DNA of 64,000 bases from Adiantum capillus-veneris. Its lineage: Eukaryota > Streptophyta > Polypodiopsida > Polypodiales > Pteridaceae. The DNA is taken from assembly GCA_014529385.2 (NCBI GenBank), contig CM043971.1:96643382-96707381 (forward strand), in the 5' to 3' direction. The position numbers were made by a program, and so were the translations under genes. Below, piece after piece: positions 53,936-64,000 of this stretch (the stretch's first letter is position 1; each line of letters opens with the position of its first letter). The notes beneath the pieces were generated by a model. It did not search any database and had not been told where the DNA came from. It saw nothing but the letters and a program-made list of their open reading frames with translations.

Positions 53936-56900
53936 GAGAAGCGTTTTCGTCCGCAAAAACAAAAGTGGTGAGATCTTCATAAGAACACTAATGTTTTCCA
54001 AAGTGGTATCCATCATGGATCTAGCCGTTTGTTTGATCAAAACACGGTACAGTAGGAGGTTCAATGAAATCAAGAATAACATCGTGATTTTGCACATTGT
54101 TGTCCTTTTGGAACCCTCTAGTGTGTAGACTCCATTTAGAATGCACATGAGCATGCTTAAACAAGTTATCACAACAAAGATGTACCTGAAAGAGTACCGC
54201 TTTTCACTTTTCGTGAAAGTAACTTGCTGACATAACTCATCAGCCAAGTATAAGTCCTTGACTTGTTCTTAAATTTCATCAGTAAACAACCCCACCATAG
54301 CTAGTGTTCAAGGTTGAGAACCTGATTTAAACAAGAAGAGATTAAACCTAACCGCACACATGCTTTATCTGATGGTAAGCAAACGCCAAGTAGAGCAATA
54401 AATGCTTATTAATTGGATTGCTTGGTGCTAATGTACGCACTTTGCATATCCTTTAGCACAAAATTACACTTTGTAATTTGCGTATCCCCTTGGATAACTG
54501 ACAGTACTGAGGTGTGTTTCCCCCACAGTTTACAAATAGTCTTCCCAGATGACTGGTAAATTGGAATCACAACATCATGTAACATTGTTGTGGAAGCAAC
54601 AATGTCCGAAATAACCATCGTGGTTAACTTGAAAAAATCCACAAGCACCCAAACCGAGCCATGACCTCTGTTGGTGATTGGTAGACTCAAAAGTAAATAG
54701 TTCTGAAAAGAAACTAAATACTTTCAGTTTCAATCATTTGCAAGCCTTGTTGAAACGTCTGAACCATAATAGAAGGTGAGACAATGATCACTTCTAGGTA
54801 CAAACAATGAAACTTTTTCATTAACAACTCATAGCCTTTCTATATGTAAAACAACCATCTGTAATGTTGTTTAGCAGCACTTGTACCTTAACAAGTCTTT
54901 CTAAATATCCGACAATTTCTAACCACTGAAATTGCTCCTGATACGTCGTGTTGAAAATGGTCTAAAAAACAGATTTGACCAGCACCTAGGGACCTTGTCG
55001 TGACACATACATGAAATAGTGGCACCAGTGTCAGTCCCAGAGACTCATATTCGCCACATGTGGAATATGTCTCAACTAAGGATGTCTGAAAAAAGAACAT
55101 CCTACAAGTACAATATGTACTTGTGTGTGGAGGTAACTACAAACACTCTACGACGGGAGTGAGAGGGACCCTCATTAGACTCGCTCCACACTGGCTAAAC
55201 CGAACTCCTTGAGTCCCTAGACAATGTTGTATCCCATGTGACAACATGTGCCAAATCAAATCCGACAAGTGGGTGCATAACAACATAATGTACATTGGAC
55301 ACTACGGCCCAAAATACTTGTTCCGACCTGCCCTTGGCATGGCCCTGGGATTGAATTGAAAGTTCAGTTACCCGTATGCAAATGTACAGGAGTATGTCTC
55401 CCACCTGTGAAAAACCAAGCAACATTGCATTGGAAACCCTGGGTGTTGCCTTCGCAATCTAAACCCGTTGGGTAGAATCTACGTAGTCAACCCCTTGGTA
55501 AGACCCTTTGTAGAAACTGCTCAACTAGTAGGCAATGGTAAACAATATAATCAACCGTGTACATAATGATGAGAATCAACTTGAAAAGTTGAAGTAAGCA
55601 CCGTGGGGTTTTATCCCAAAACAATGTGTCCATAGACACTCGTAGTGCTATAGAGAGAGAGAACAAGAGCATGAGGATACACATGCGTGTAAAGCCTAGC
55701 TCTTATGGACAGCCATGCTATCTCAACTGATTGTTGCATTGATACTTCCTTGTAGAGATCAGCTGCTATGAGTTGAAGATTATCAAAAACTCAACTTGAG
55801 TGTCACACTGAAAACATGTAGTGCATAAATGACACCCTAGACATCCGTAATGACAAGACTCTTGCTTTTCCAGTAACGTCGATGTGTACTTCCTAGGGTA
55901 GATCTGTTCGATCTTGAAAACAATCACCCAAAGAATGCCAATAGTTAGGTCTTACCTTTGGCATGACAATGGCTCTTAGCCAGTGTGGCTCATAGCCATT
56001 ATGCAAACTAGTGTTCAATGGACGAACCGATGAAGACTAATTTGAGTAGCATCTTAGCCATGTTTTATCTGAGAGTTAGAGCACCTTGGCTCAGGCTGAC
56101 TTACGAGCAAAACATGTATCAAAAGCTTCTTAGAAGATTTTCATTATTCCCTTAAAGAGAGAGAGAGAGAGAGAGAACAAGAGCATGCTGGGCTGAGGAA
56201 CTTTCCTTAAGTTTTAGAGTGTGTACCCAAGCTGTGTGCTCTTACGCGTCTTATGCCTAAATTGTAGCTTAGCGTATAAGCATTCCGCATTTTTCCGGTA
56301 TGACTCTCTCATCGAGAGAGGTAACAGAAAAACAGAACTCATTCTGACCCACCTACCAAGCAGGGGTCGTGCTTGGTTGAGGATGACTTAGCATTGGCAC
56401 TTTGCCCGTAAAATAAGTCCTAGATTTAGGTTCCTTTTAGTGTGGTTGTGTGTTGATAGCAACCAACAATCATATTAAACAATCCATCACTTAGTCTGTC
56501 CTTGACAGAGTTGCGAGTGTGATAGCGGAAGCGTGATGGATGAAGCGGTAGAATTGAATCCACCTCATTACCATGCCTTGCATGCAGAATTGTAAGCCCT
56601 TGTGGAGAGTGATGGCCTCAACCGTGAGAACCAAAACCATAAGTGCCTTGCATAGTGTAGACTGGTAGGGATTCTGTGAGCTGATATTTCCGTTTTGGTA
56701 GTTCCCCAAACTTGTGCGCCACTGCCCGTGATGCCAAGTCATTGGGCAATGCCTTGGCACAAAGGAGAAGCCTTACTTCATATAAAATAGCCAAAGCACT
56801 TTGCTTTGCACAATGACAGTAAACAGGGAAAAAGAAGAAAAACTTAAACTTGGTTAACCTGGTCGTTGTTACTGCAACCAGTTGTCATGAAATTTGGAAG

Positions 56901-58430
56901 GAAAAACTCATTCCAAACCGGCTCATAGCCATATCTGCACAGAGGCCCTCGTATATCCGATACACTAGTCTGGTACATAATGAAAAAACCTGCAATAGGA
57001 AATAACCTGCAAACACATTGCCTATTCCTTCCCAATTTTGTATGCTCATAGCATATGCCAAGCATGGCTAGCCTCAATACAAGATGTATAAATTGAAGCT
57101 TTGCTTCATAGAACTATGTCTGGCCTTATTGACAACAAATGATATTGACGACAGATGTCATAGCAAAGAGACTCGACCTTGTCGATCATGCACAAAAAAT
57201 TGACCTTGTCTACTTGTAGATCTGCTGGAAAAACAGAATTATATGTGCAAAGTATGTGCATCTCGTACATACTTGAGTCGATGAATGATATCCACAATTC
57301 ATCATAGACGCCCATTGCATACCATAGTTATCACGCCATGTGTAATAAACAAATACCAACTGCGTACCTCATGAAGTACACCTGTCGATGAAATGGCCGT
57401 CGTAAGAATTGAATGAGTTGGAATCAAGGTTCACAGATGCTCGACTTCGTGCTACCAAGGGCCTTGCCCGATTTGCAAGCAATTTGGAAGCTTGTGAGCA
57501 GCTTCAATGCTCTAGTGGTGTTACACAAACCATACCCATGAGCATCTTTGACGAGCCTTGCTCCCATGTAATCCCATTGAACTGCTGACGAGTTGTGCTT
57601 CAAGTCAAGGCGATAGAGACTCAAGCCATGCGTGAATCTAATCGCTATGTCAAAAATGTATGCCAATAGCATCATACTAAACACATACATTCAACAAATA
57701 CTTATCCTTTGAAAAGGCAATACAAGGCTTGCTTGTCGGCAATCGTCAAAATTTGAATGCAGCATGGCAAGCATTAAACAAATGATGCAAATGATAAGGG
57801 TGCTGCAGATTTAGAAATCGTGCAAATTTGTAAATGAATGATCAAGCACACTCGCCAAACCATGTCGAGAAATGGAAGTGACTTAAAAAATTCAAAAGTA
57901 ATGCCGAAACTTAAACAGAAGTACCTTGTCTTGGAAGGCTTTAGACTAATATTATGCATGTCCTTATCGTCGCACTTGCTTAGACTCCAGTTCTGCATAA
58001 CTGGCAATGCCGTGGCAAATAAAAAAATATGACCATAGAGAGATCCATGATGTGCAACGAAGGGAATCTACGTTCCATAGGTACTGTCTGCGGCACCATG
58101 GCCGAGAGTAACCTAATTATATGCGCCTAGATTGCGGGAGTTTTTGTGTGGTAGGCGTGGCGGCATGCCGAATCGATGCACAGGTAGCTGCTAAATACCA
58201 TCAAGCGTACTAAAAGGCAATTACTTGGCCAATGCCCTTGCGGGTGGCATGCAGACATGCCCACCTTGCAAGCTATGTAGCTATACAAGCCGTGCATGTA
58301 TTACCTCGAAATCATCTGATAAGATATGCATGCCTTGTGTTGGCCATGCATGCGAGAGAAGAGACCTTGCTACCTATGGGAACCATACCATGCTAAATTT
58401 GGGGAATAAAAAAAATAAAAGGAAAATTTT
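53936..58430. other. interior of the short-LTR element, no clear gene
   Basis: No intact ORF, RNA gene or repeat array stands out. A minus-strand frame at 54690-54409 (NRGHGSVWVLVDFF, SVIQGDTQITKCNF, MQSAYISTKQSN) faintly follows the gypsy integrase core order and could be a very old remnant. A short GA run is at 56155-56175. Confidence 0.4.
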
Positions 58431-58724
58431 AACCTTACTGCGGCGATGGTAGAGGCGGCCGCCTGCACGCAGGCGATGCAAGAGGTGCAGCGCGATCAGA
58501 TGCTCCCTTCAAGGCGCATCTTTGACGAGTTTTGCTCCCCATGCCGGTGCGCTCCCAGCGATCCCTTTTGATTTGGCGCAGGTTGACTACCGGACCTTCC
58601 CGTGAATTAGCGGGCCCTCCCATGCTTGTGTAGAGCAATTCTCTTCTTCTACTCAAGGGGCCATGCCCGCCCTGCAAAATCAAGAAGAGGGCCTCCTCGT
58701 GGAGCTTGCCCACGACCCCCCTCC

Positions 58725-58731
<7 letters not shown>

Positions 58732-58789
<58 letters not shown>

Positions 58790-58818
58790 CCCGAGAGAGC
58801 ATGTGCCACACGGAGAAG

Positions 58819-58884
<66 letters not shown>

Positions 58885-58919
58885 ACCCTTGAGAGTCCAT
58901 GCCTCATGCTGAAGTCGAT

Positions 58920-58969
<50 letters not shown>

Positions 58970-58978
58970 AGAGAGAGA
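58732..58978. repeat. three GA arrays with related spacers
   Basis: GA runs at 58732-58786, 58822-58882 and 58920-58978. The two spacers between them are related (GAGCGCGCCCGAGAGAGCAT and GAGCACCCTTGAGAGTCCAT, each followed by similar sequence to GAAG/GAAGG-CGA). This is a roughly 95-bp minisatellite whose units each contain a microsatellite. Confidence 0.8.
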
Positions 58979-59061
58979 ATCCGTGAAGGCATGCAAAGCC
59001 ATGCCTCGCCATGAAAAAACCATCTCGGTTGCTTCTCTTCCATCAATCCCCTCTCCCCTGA

Positions 59062-59073
59062 GCTCTGATACCA
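59062..59073 (-). promoter_or_regulatory. primer-binding site of the short-LTR element
   Basis: Minus strand TGGTATCAGAGC, 1 nt from the LTR end (TTTCA). Same type as the E1 site at 8316-8327. Confidence 0.75.
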
Positions 59074-59099
59074 GTGAAAGAGCATAGGGAGATAGACAT

Positions 59100-61108
59100 G
59101 GCAATTATATGAGCAACAAAATACTGAAAAAATGCCATTTTATGGTTCACTCCCATGTATGCCGTCTTTTTTTACTATTGAGGATGTATGCGGTGGGCTT
59201 GAAAAGTTGGCCACTCGCAAAGCGGGAGATCTTCAAGGTATCAAGCTGGAGATGATCAAATGGACGGGAGATTTTACCCATGAGTGGATGTGTGATATGT
59301 TCAACCTTGCACTTCAACATGGTATGCCTTATGATTGGAGTACTAATTGGGTTAAGCCTTTGCATAAAGGAGGGGATGTAAAGAATGTAAGCAACTACCC
59401 GACTATAATGATTGGGTCTCTTATGGCAAAGTTGTTTGGGTGCATAATGGAGATGAAATTGAGTGATTGGGCTGAAGAGAATGACAAGCGTGCAAAGGGA
59501 CAAGCGGGTTTTCGTCGATGCCATAGCACCATTGATCATCTTGTCACTCTTCGTGTTCTCATGGAGGAAAGTCGGTTGAAAGGCAAGCGATTGTATTGTT
59601 ATTTTGTGGACTTTAAGAAAGCCTTTGATATGATTCCACGTAACAATTTGTGGAGAAGGATGGAAGAACTCCAAGTGCCAAGTGAGTTTATGCTTGCGGT
59701 TTCTCAAATCTATGAGAAGGTGATTTGTCAATTGCGCATGGGAAGAGAAATTTCAGAAATTTTTGTAAGCACTATTGGGGTTAAACAAGGATGTCCATTG
59801 TCACCAACTCTCTTTGGTCTATGCATCGATCAATTGGAACAAATGGTACTTGAATTTATGCAAGAAGAAGGCATTGAAGAGGTCACTATTTGCAATGCAG
59901 TAGTCATGCTTTTGTTGTATGCGGATGATGTAGTGCTTCTAGCACACACTTTAGAAGATGCACAAAAGCTTATGGTTGTCCTTGAGAACTTTTTCTTGCA
60001 TAGTGGGCTGATTGTAAATGAATCTAAAACAAAGGTTATGCTTGTGAAAACCAACCATAAGGAGAAGCCATGCATTGTGTACAACAACGAGACACTTGAA
60101 GTTGTTGAGAGCTTTAAGTACCTTGGCCTTGAGGTTCCATCCAATCACAAGTGGCATGAATGTGCTATGCATCGTTTGGAAGCGGGAAAGAGAGCATATT
60201 ATGCATTTGAGAACATGTGTAATGCGGGAAACATCAAGTGTTGGGTTCTCAAGAAGTATCTTTTTGATGCATTGGTGACACCGGTTCTTCTTTATGGAGT
60301 TGAAGTGTGGGGCGGGAGCATCTCAAAGTCTACTTGAAAAGAGTTTGAGAATGTCCAAAAGCGTTTTCTTACAAACTTTCTCCAAGTTAAGACACAAACA
60401 CCATATATGCTCTTACTTCTTGAGTCGGGATCTCTTCCAATTGAGGTTATGGGCATGGAAAGGGTTGTGGAGTACATGATAAAGATGCGTCAAAACCCCT
60501 CACATCGACTTCCTACAATTGCATGGGAAGCAAGCAAAAAAGTTCAAAAGACGCATAAAAGCAAGATCTTGAGCACGGGATGGATGCAAGACATAAAGAA
60601 GTGGTTTGGGAAATGGGATGCATTACACTTGCTACATGATGCTTCAATTGAATCTCAAGTGAATGAAGCTTTTCTACAACGCCAATGTATTACGGCTTGG
60701 GAGAAATCCGGTGGGTCACGCTTCATACATTACACCACCTATATTGCCCCCAACTACAAAACCATGTTCTTCGCTGAGAGAGGAAACCGTACTCACACTT
60801 ACATGCTTGAGCCTATTCCCTTGTCCGCGATACGCACTATCGCAGCAATTCGGCTTAGCTCCCATTTCCTTCGATGCGAGATAGGGCGTTGGGGCAATGG
60901 AGAAGAGTCAAATCGATTGTGAACATTATGCTCACTGCAAGTTCGAGAGTCTGAGTACCACACACTACTAGAGTGCTCAGCTTTTGATCACATCCGAACT
61001 TGCTTCTCTCACATTTTCAGCCATAACTTAGACCTACACACTTTCCTGTCCCAGCCAAAGTGTGGGCTCTCCATTGCGACTCTCATCACTACAATTTTGG
61101 AGCATTGA
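59100..61108 (+). pseudogene. LINE reverse transcriptase, 5'-truncated, two nonsense codons
   Basis: Coding begins abruptly at about 59100 inside an LTR, without endonuclease. RT motifs: RKAGDLQGIKLEMIK, GQAGFRRCHSTIDHL, CYFVDFKKAFDMIP, GVKQGCPLSPTLFGL, the catalytic LLYADDVVLL (about 59915-59945) and NESKTKVM. TGA at 60335-60337 follows GGSISKST and TGA at 60920-60922 stands where a Cys of the C-terminal C-x2-C...H...C finger is expected (TLCSLQ, EYHTLLEC). The frame is otherwise continuous to TGA 61106. Non-LTR elements of this type copy RNA at a nicked target; truncation at the 5' end is typical of their insertion. Confidence 0.85.
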
Positions 61109-61303
<195 letters not shown>

Positions 61304-61401
61304 GGAGCAACATGAAGGCCGCCATAAGGTACATGGCTAGCACGCAGCCATTAATTTAAAAATTTGAGGCCCCTATAAGGTCTCTCCCTTCATTCTCGGT
61401 C

Positions 61402-61551
<150 letters not shown>

Positions 61552-61821
61552 GTTGGATTGTCGGATGCATATGAGAATGCCACGTGGCACGTAGGGAGCG
61601 GAATTCCTCCCTCTATTATAGTAGTATAGATAAAGTGGATGTGTGACACATGGTCACTTCTTTACTTTAGAGTCACATTCTATGACACACTTTCAGTCTC
61701 ATTCTCTCACTTGAGCCTAGAGTAGAATCCACTTATTAAAGAAAGGGTATCAAAGAAAGGACATCATGACCCGCACTTGTTTGGACATAGTTGGGGCCTA
61801 AAATTGAAGGCATTCTTAAAA

Positions 61822-61851
61822 CTAGTAAAACTCCTCGCAGCCTTCGGCTGC
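61822..61851 (-). mobile_element. second Helitron-like 3' end
   Basis: Minus strand: hairpin GCAGCC-GAA-GGCTGC (61851-61837), 11 nt, then CTAG (61825-61822) followed by T. A perfect stem at the canonical distance. The 5' end of this copy would lie to the right and was not found before the window end. Confidence 0.55.
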
Positions 61852-62168
61852 AGGCCGCTGGGTTCTCTTAAATGGAGCACAAAGGGTGCACCTCGCCAAC
61901 CTTGAAAATATTTATTTCAAGCCATGATGGTCTGCAGGTTTGCAAGTCACTCTCTCCCTCCCTCATACAACACTGGACATAAACCTATAAATACTGGAAA
62001 ATTTTAGTAGATGTTTAAAATAATACCTCTAGAATCAGAGTCTAGATTTGGCAAAAATCTTTTAATGTTTTCATCCTCCTTATAGGGATTTTACAGGGTC
62101 AAAATTAGAAAACCCACCACCTGAATGCTCAGCAAGACTGGGACTTGCAGGTTTTTATACATGATATT

Positions 62169-62177
62169 TATTTAAGG

Positions 62178-62270
<93 letters not shown>

Positions 62271-62290
62271 CCCCCCCCCGCCCCCCCCGC
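62169..62290. repeat. (TC)n with C-rich end
   Basis: About 100 bp of TC, then two C runs separated by G. Confidence 0.95.
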
Positions 62291-62647
62291 AAGCAGTGTT
62301 CGGGGAAAGTGTGTCTCAATTCATCCTTGAGCCAGCTCAAAAACTAAAGTAGCCAGTTAAGAGGACGGAAAAAGCGAAAAACGTGTGCTTGAATGATAGC
62401 AAATTAGTGTAAATTTGCAAAACCCTCTCCCTCTCTTGCAAGCAGTGTTCGAAAAAAGTGTGTTTCAATTCATCCTTGAGCTGGTAGCCGGTTGAGAGAA
62501 GGGGAATAGCGAAAAAAGTTTGCTTAAAATAATAGAAAATTAGTGTAAATTGCAAAATTTCCGGTTTAATTTGATCAAACTCCTCCTACAATAATCCTAA
62601 GGGATTTATAGTTTCCGGAACACTGCACGCAAGGCTACAATGTTGGA

Positions 62648-62773
<126 letters not shown>

Positions 62774-62902
62774 GACAAATACTGGAAAATTTAGTAGATT
62801 TTTGAGATAATACCTTTAGACTCGGAGTCTAGAATTTGGCAAAAAGCCTTGTATTTTTCCAAATTGGAGGTTTTTATACACAATATTTGTTTTGGACTGC
62901 AA

Positions 62903-63003
<101 letters not shown>

Positions 63004-63225
63004 CCGTTTTTTGACCTAGTAGACAGCAGTTCACTCTTTTGACCATAACTTGCTCATCCGAACTCCGATTTAGGTGATCTATAACCTCAATCGAAGAGCA
63101 CGAAGCCCTCTACTCATTGATGTAAAGACAGAATTTTTCTGTGTAATGGAAGGCTTTGCTGTAACAGCATCTTAGAACTGAAAAAACTGTCAAAACTTTG
63201 CGTTTTTGTTGCCGACTTGAAGGCA

Positions 63226-64000
63226 ATGTCAGACAAAACTCGCAAGGGTGGAAAAGCCACACTCGCCATGGAGAATGATGCAAAATCTCCAAGGAATTTG
63301 GATGCTAATCCAACCACATCGTCTACAACAACAGAAGCAATGATCATGGCTTACTTGATCTCGTTACAAGAAACCGTCAACAAGCAAGGTGAAGAGTTGC
63401 GCGCACTTGCAATGGAAAATGGTACTTTAAGAGTTCTCGTTGTGGAGAATGAGCACCTCAAGAAGGTTCTTGAAATGCAAACAACGCGCTTGATGCATCT
63501 TGAGAATGAAGTTCAAGAATGTAAACGCTCTCTTGTGGACATGAATGTAGTGAAAGAGCGCTTGAGCAAAGTTGAGAGTGATCATGTATTGAAAGAGGAA
63601 ACGATAGATACAATACGACATGATGTATGTGAGATGAGAAATGCATCCAAATCATGGGCTGATATATGTAAGGATAATGTGGTTTCTACATCTCCTATCA
63701 CGCAAGTCGTTGTCCAAGCAAAGAATGTAGAGAATGTGGACACTCAAGAATTGAAAGAACGACAAAAACGCTCAAAGAACATCGTCATTCGTGGAATCAA
63801 GGAGGAAAGCATGGAAACACCCCAATCTCTTGAGGTTGCTATTGAAGAGTTTTTTGCTACACACTTTGGCATGTCAGGAATCATGGCTTATGGTGCACAT
63901 CGAGTTGGAAAACAAGGAGTCCCTCGCTCGGGAGAAAGACCTATTGTATGTACCATGGCTGATGAGGTAAAGAGAAAGATCATCCTTGACAATGGTTGGA
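63226..64000 (+). CDS. LINE ORF1-type protein, partial (runs off window)
   Basis: ATG 63226 (MSDKTRKGGKATLAMEN) opens a frame that stays open to the window end (258 codons). After a Ser/Thr-rich start, residues about 45-150 have heptad-like Leu/Val/Glu spacing (LRALAMENGTLRVLVVENEH, LEMQTTRLMHLENEVQ), a coiled coil as in LINE ORF1 trimers. From residue about 175 comes RQKRSKNIVIRGIKEE, then GAHRVGK and RPIVCTMADEVKRKIILDNG, the layout of the RNA-recognition and C-terminal domains of L1-type ORF1 proteins. Such proteins bind the element RNA. It may belong to the same LINE family as 59.1-61.2 kb, on the same strand, but this is a separate copy whose RT would lie beyond the window. Confidence 0.7.
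   Translation, partial: MSDKTRKGGKATLAMENDAKSPRNLDANPTTSSTTTEAMIMAYLISLQETVNKQGEELRALAMENGTLRVLVVENEHLKKVLEMQTTRLMHLENEVQECKRSLVDMNVVKERLSKVESDHVLKEETIDTIRHDVCEMRNASKSWADICKDNVVSTSPITQVVVQAKNVENVDTQELKERQKRSKNIVIRGIKEESMETPQSLEVAIEEFFATHFGMSGIMAYGAHRVGKQGVPRSGERPIVCTMADEVKRKIILDNGW

Larger units (their letters stand above)
53767..59106 (-). mobile_element. short-LTR element without clear genes
   Basis: Minus strand: primer-binding site TGGTATCAGAGC at 59073-59062, right of it an LTR start fragment (59075-about 59100), and at the far left a 155-bp LTR (53767-53921) preceded by a purine tract. The first 26 bp of the two LTRs (plus-strand TGAAAGAGCATAGGGAGATA onward) agree. The interior of 5.1 kb has no recognisable gag-pol. 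The right LTR is cut by the LINE. Confidence 0.65.

Overview
The window is repeat-rich plant nuclear DNA. The evidence is the mix of families: Ty3/gypsy chromoviruses with chromodomains, a Tat-lineage Ty3/gypsy element with two RNase H domains, a CACTA (En/Spm) transposon with Tnp2 and Ptta-type genes and short GT-AG introns, a tRNA-derived SINE, LINE-type ORFs, Helitron-like ends, and very long (CT)n/(GT)n/(GA)n tracts. The species cannot be named from sequence alone. No host gene is identified with confidence; nearly everything recognisable is a transposable element, often nested inside another.

Layout. 0.6-4.7 kb: a plus-strand chromovirus remnant with broken pol. 4.7-8.8 kb: a minus-strand chromovirus remnant (E1) in which gag is joined almost directly to integrase. 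8.8-9.7 kb: an LTR-like repeat seen again at 50.1-50.9 kb. 9.78-19.75 kb: a complete young Tat element with 1.5 kb LTRs, perfect 5-bp target duplication, an uninterrupted gag-pol and several short leader ORFs. 19.8-23.1 kb: mostly unassigned DNA with a SINE. 23.06-29.45 kb: a non-autonomous LTR element (2.0 kb LTRs) encoding one long acidic gag-like protein and carrying small ORFs related to one in the Tat leader. 29.4-30.7 kb: a decayed minus-strand gene with internal protein repeats. 31.28-50.1 kb: a CACTA transposon split by two LTR elements, a non-autonomous one (31.9-37.0 kb, own gag only) and a minus-strand chromovirus E2 (38.9-46.4 kb). 50.1-51.6 kb: LTR fragments. 51.86-61.63 kb: a stretch bounded by Helitron-like ends, containing a short-LTR element without clear genes (53.8-59.1 kb) and a 5'-truncated LINE (59.1-61.2 kb). 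61.8-63.2 kb: another Helitron-like end and long microsatellites. 63.2 kb to the end: the start of a LINE ORF1 that runs off the window.

The most interesting signals are: (1) a small-protein family found three times in two different LTR elements, twice as an overlapping pair; (2) two non-autonomous LTR elements that keep only gag-like ORFs, one of which ends and begins its internal region like the resident Tat element; (3) a 3' hairpin in E1 and E2 with compensatory stem changes; (4) a CACTA transposon whose interrupted genes can be followed across the nested insertions; (5) a decayed gene with a repeated domain of unknown identity.
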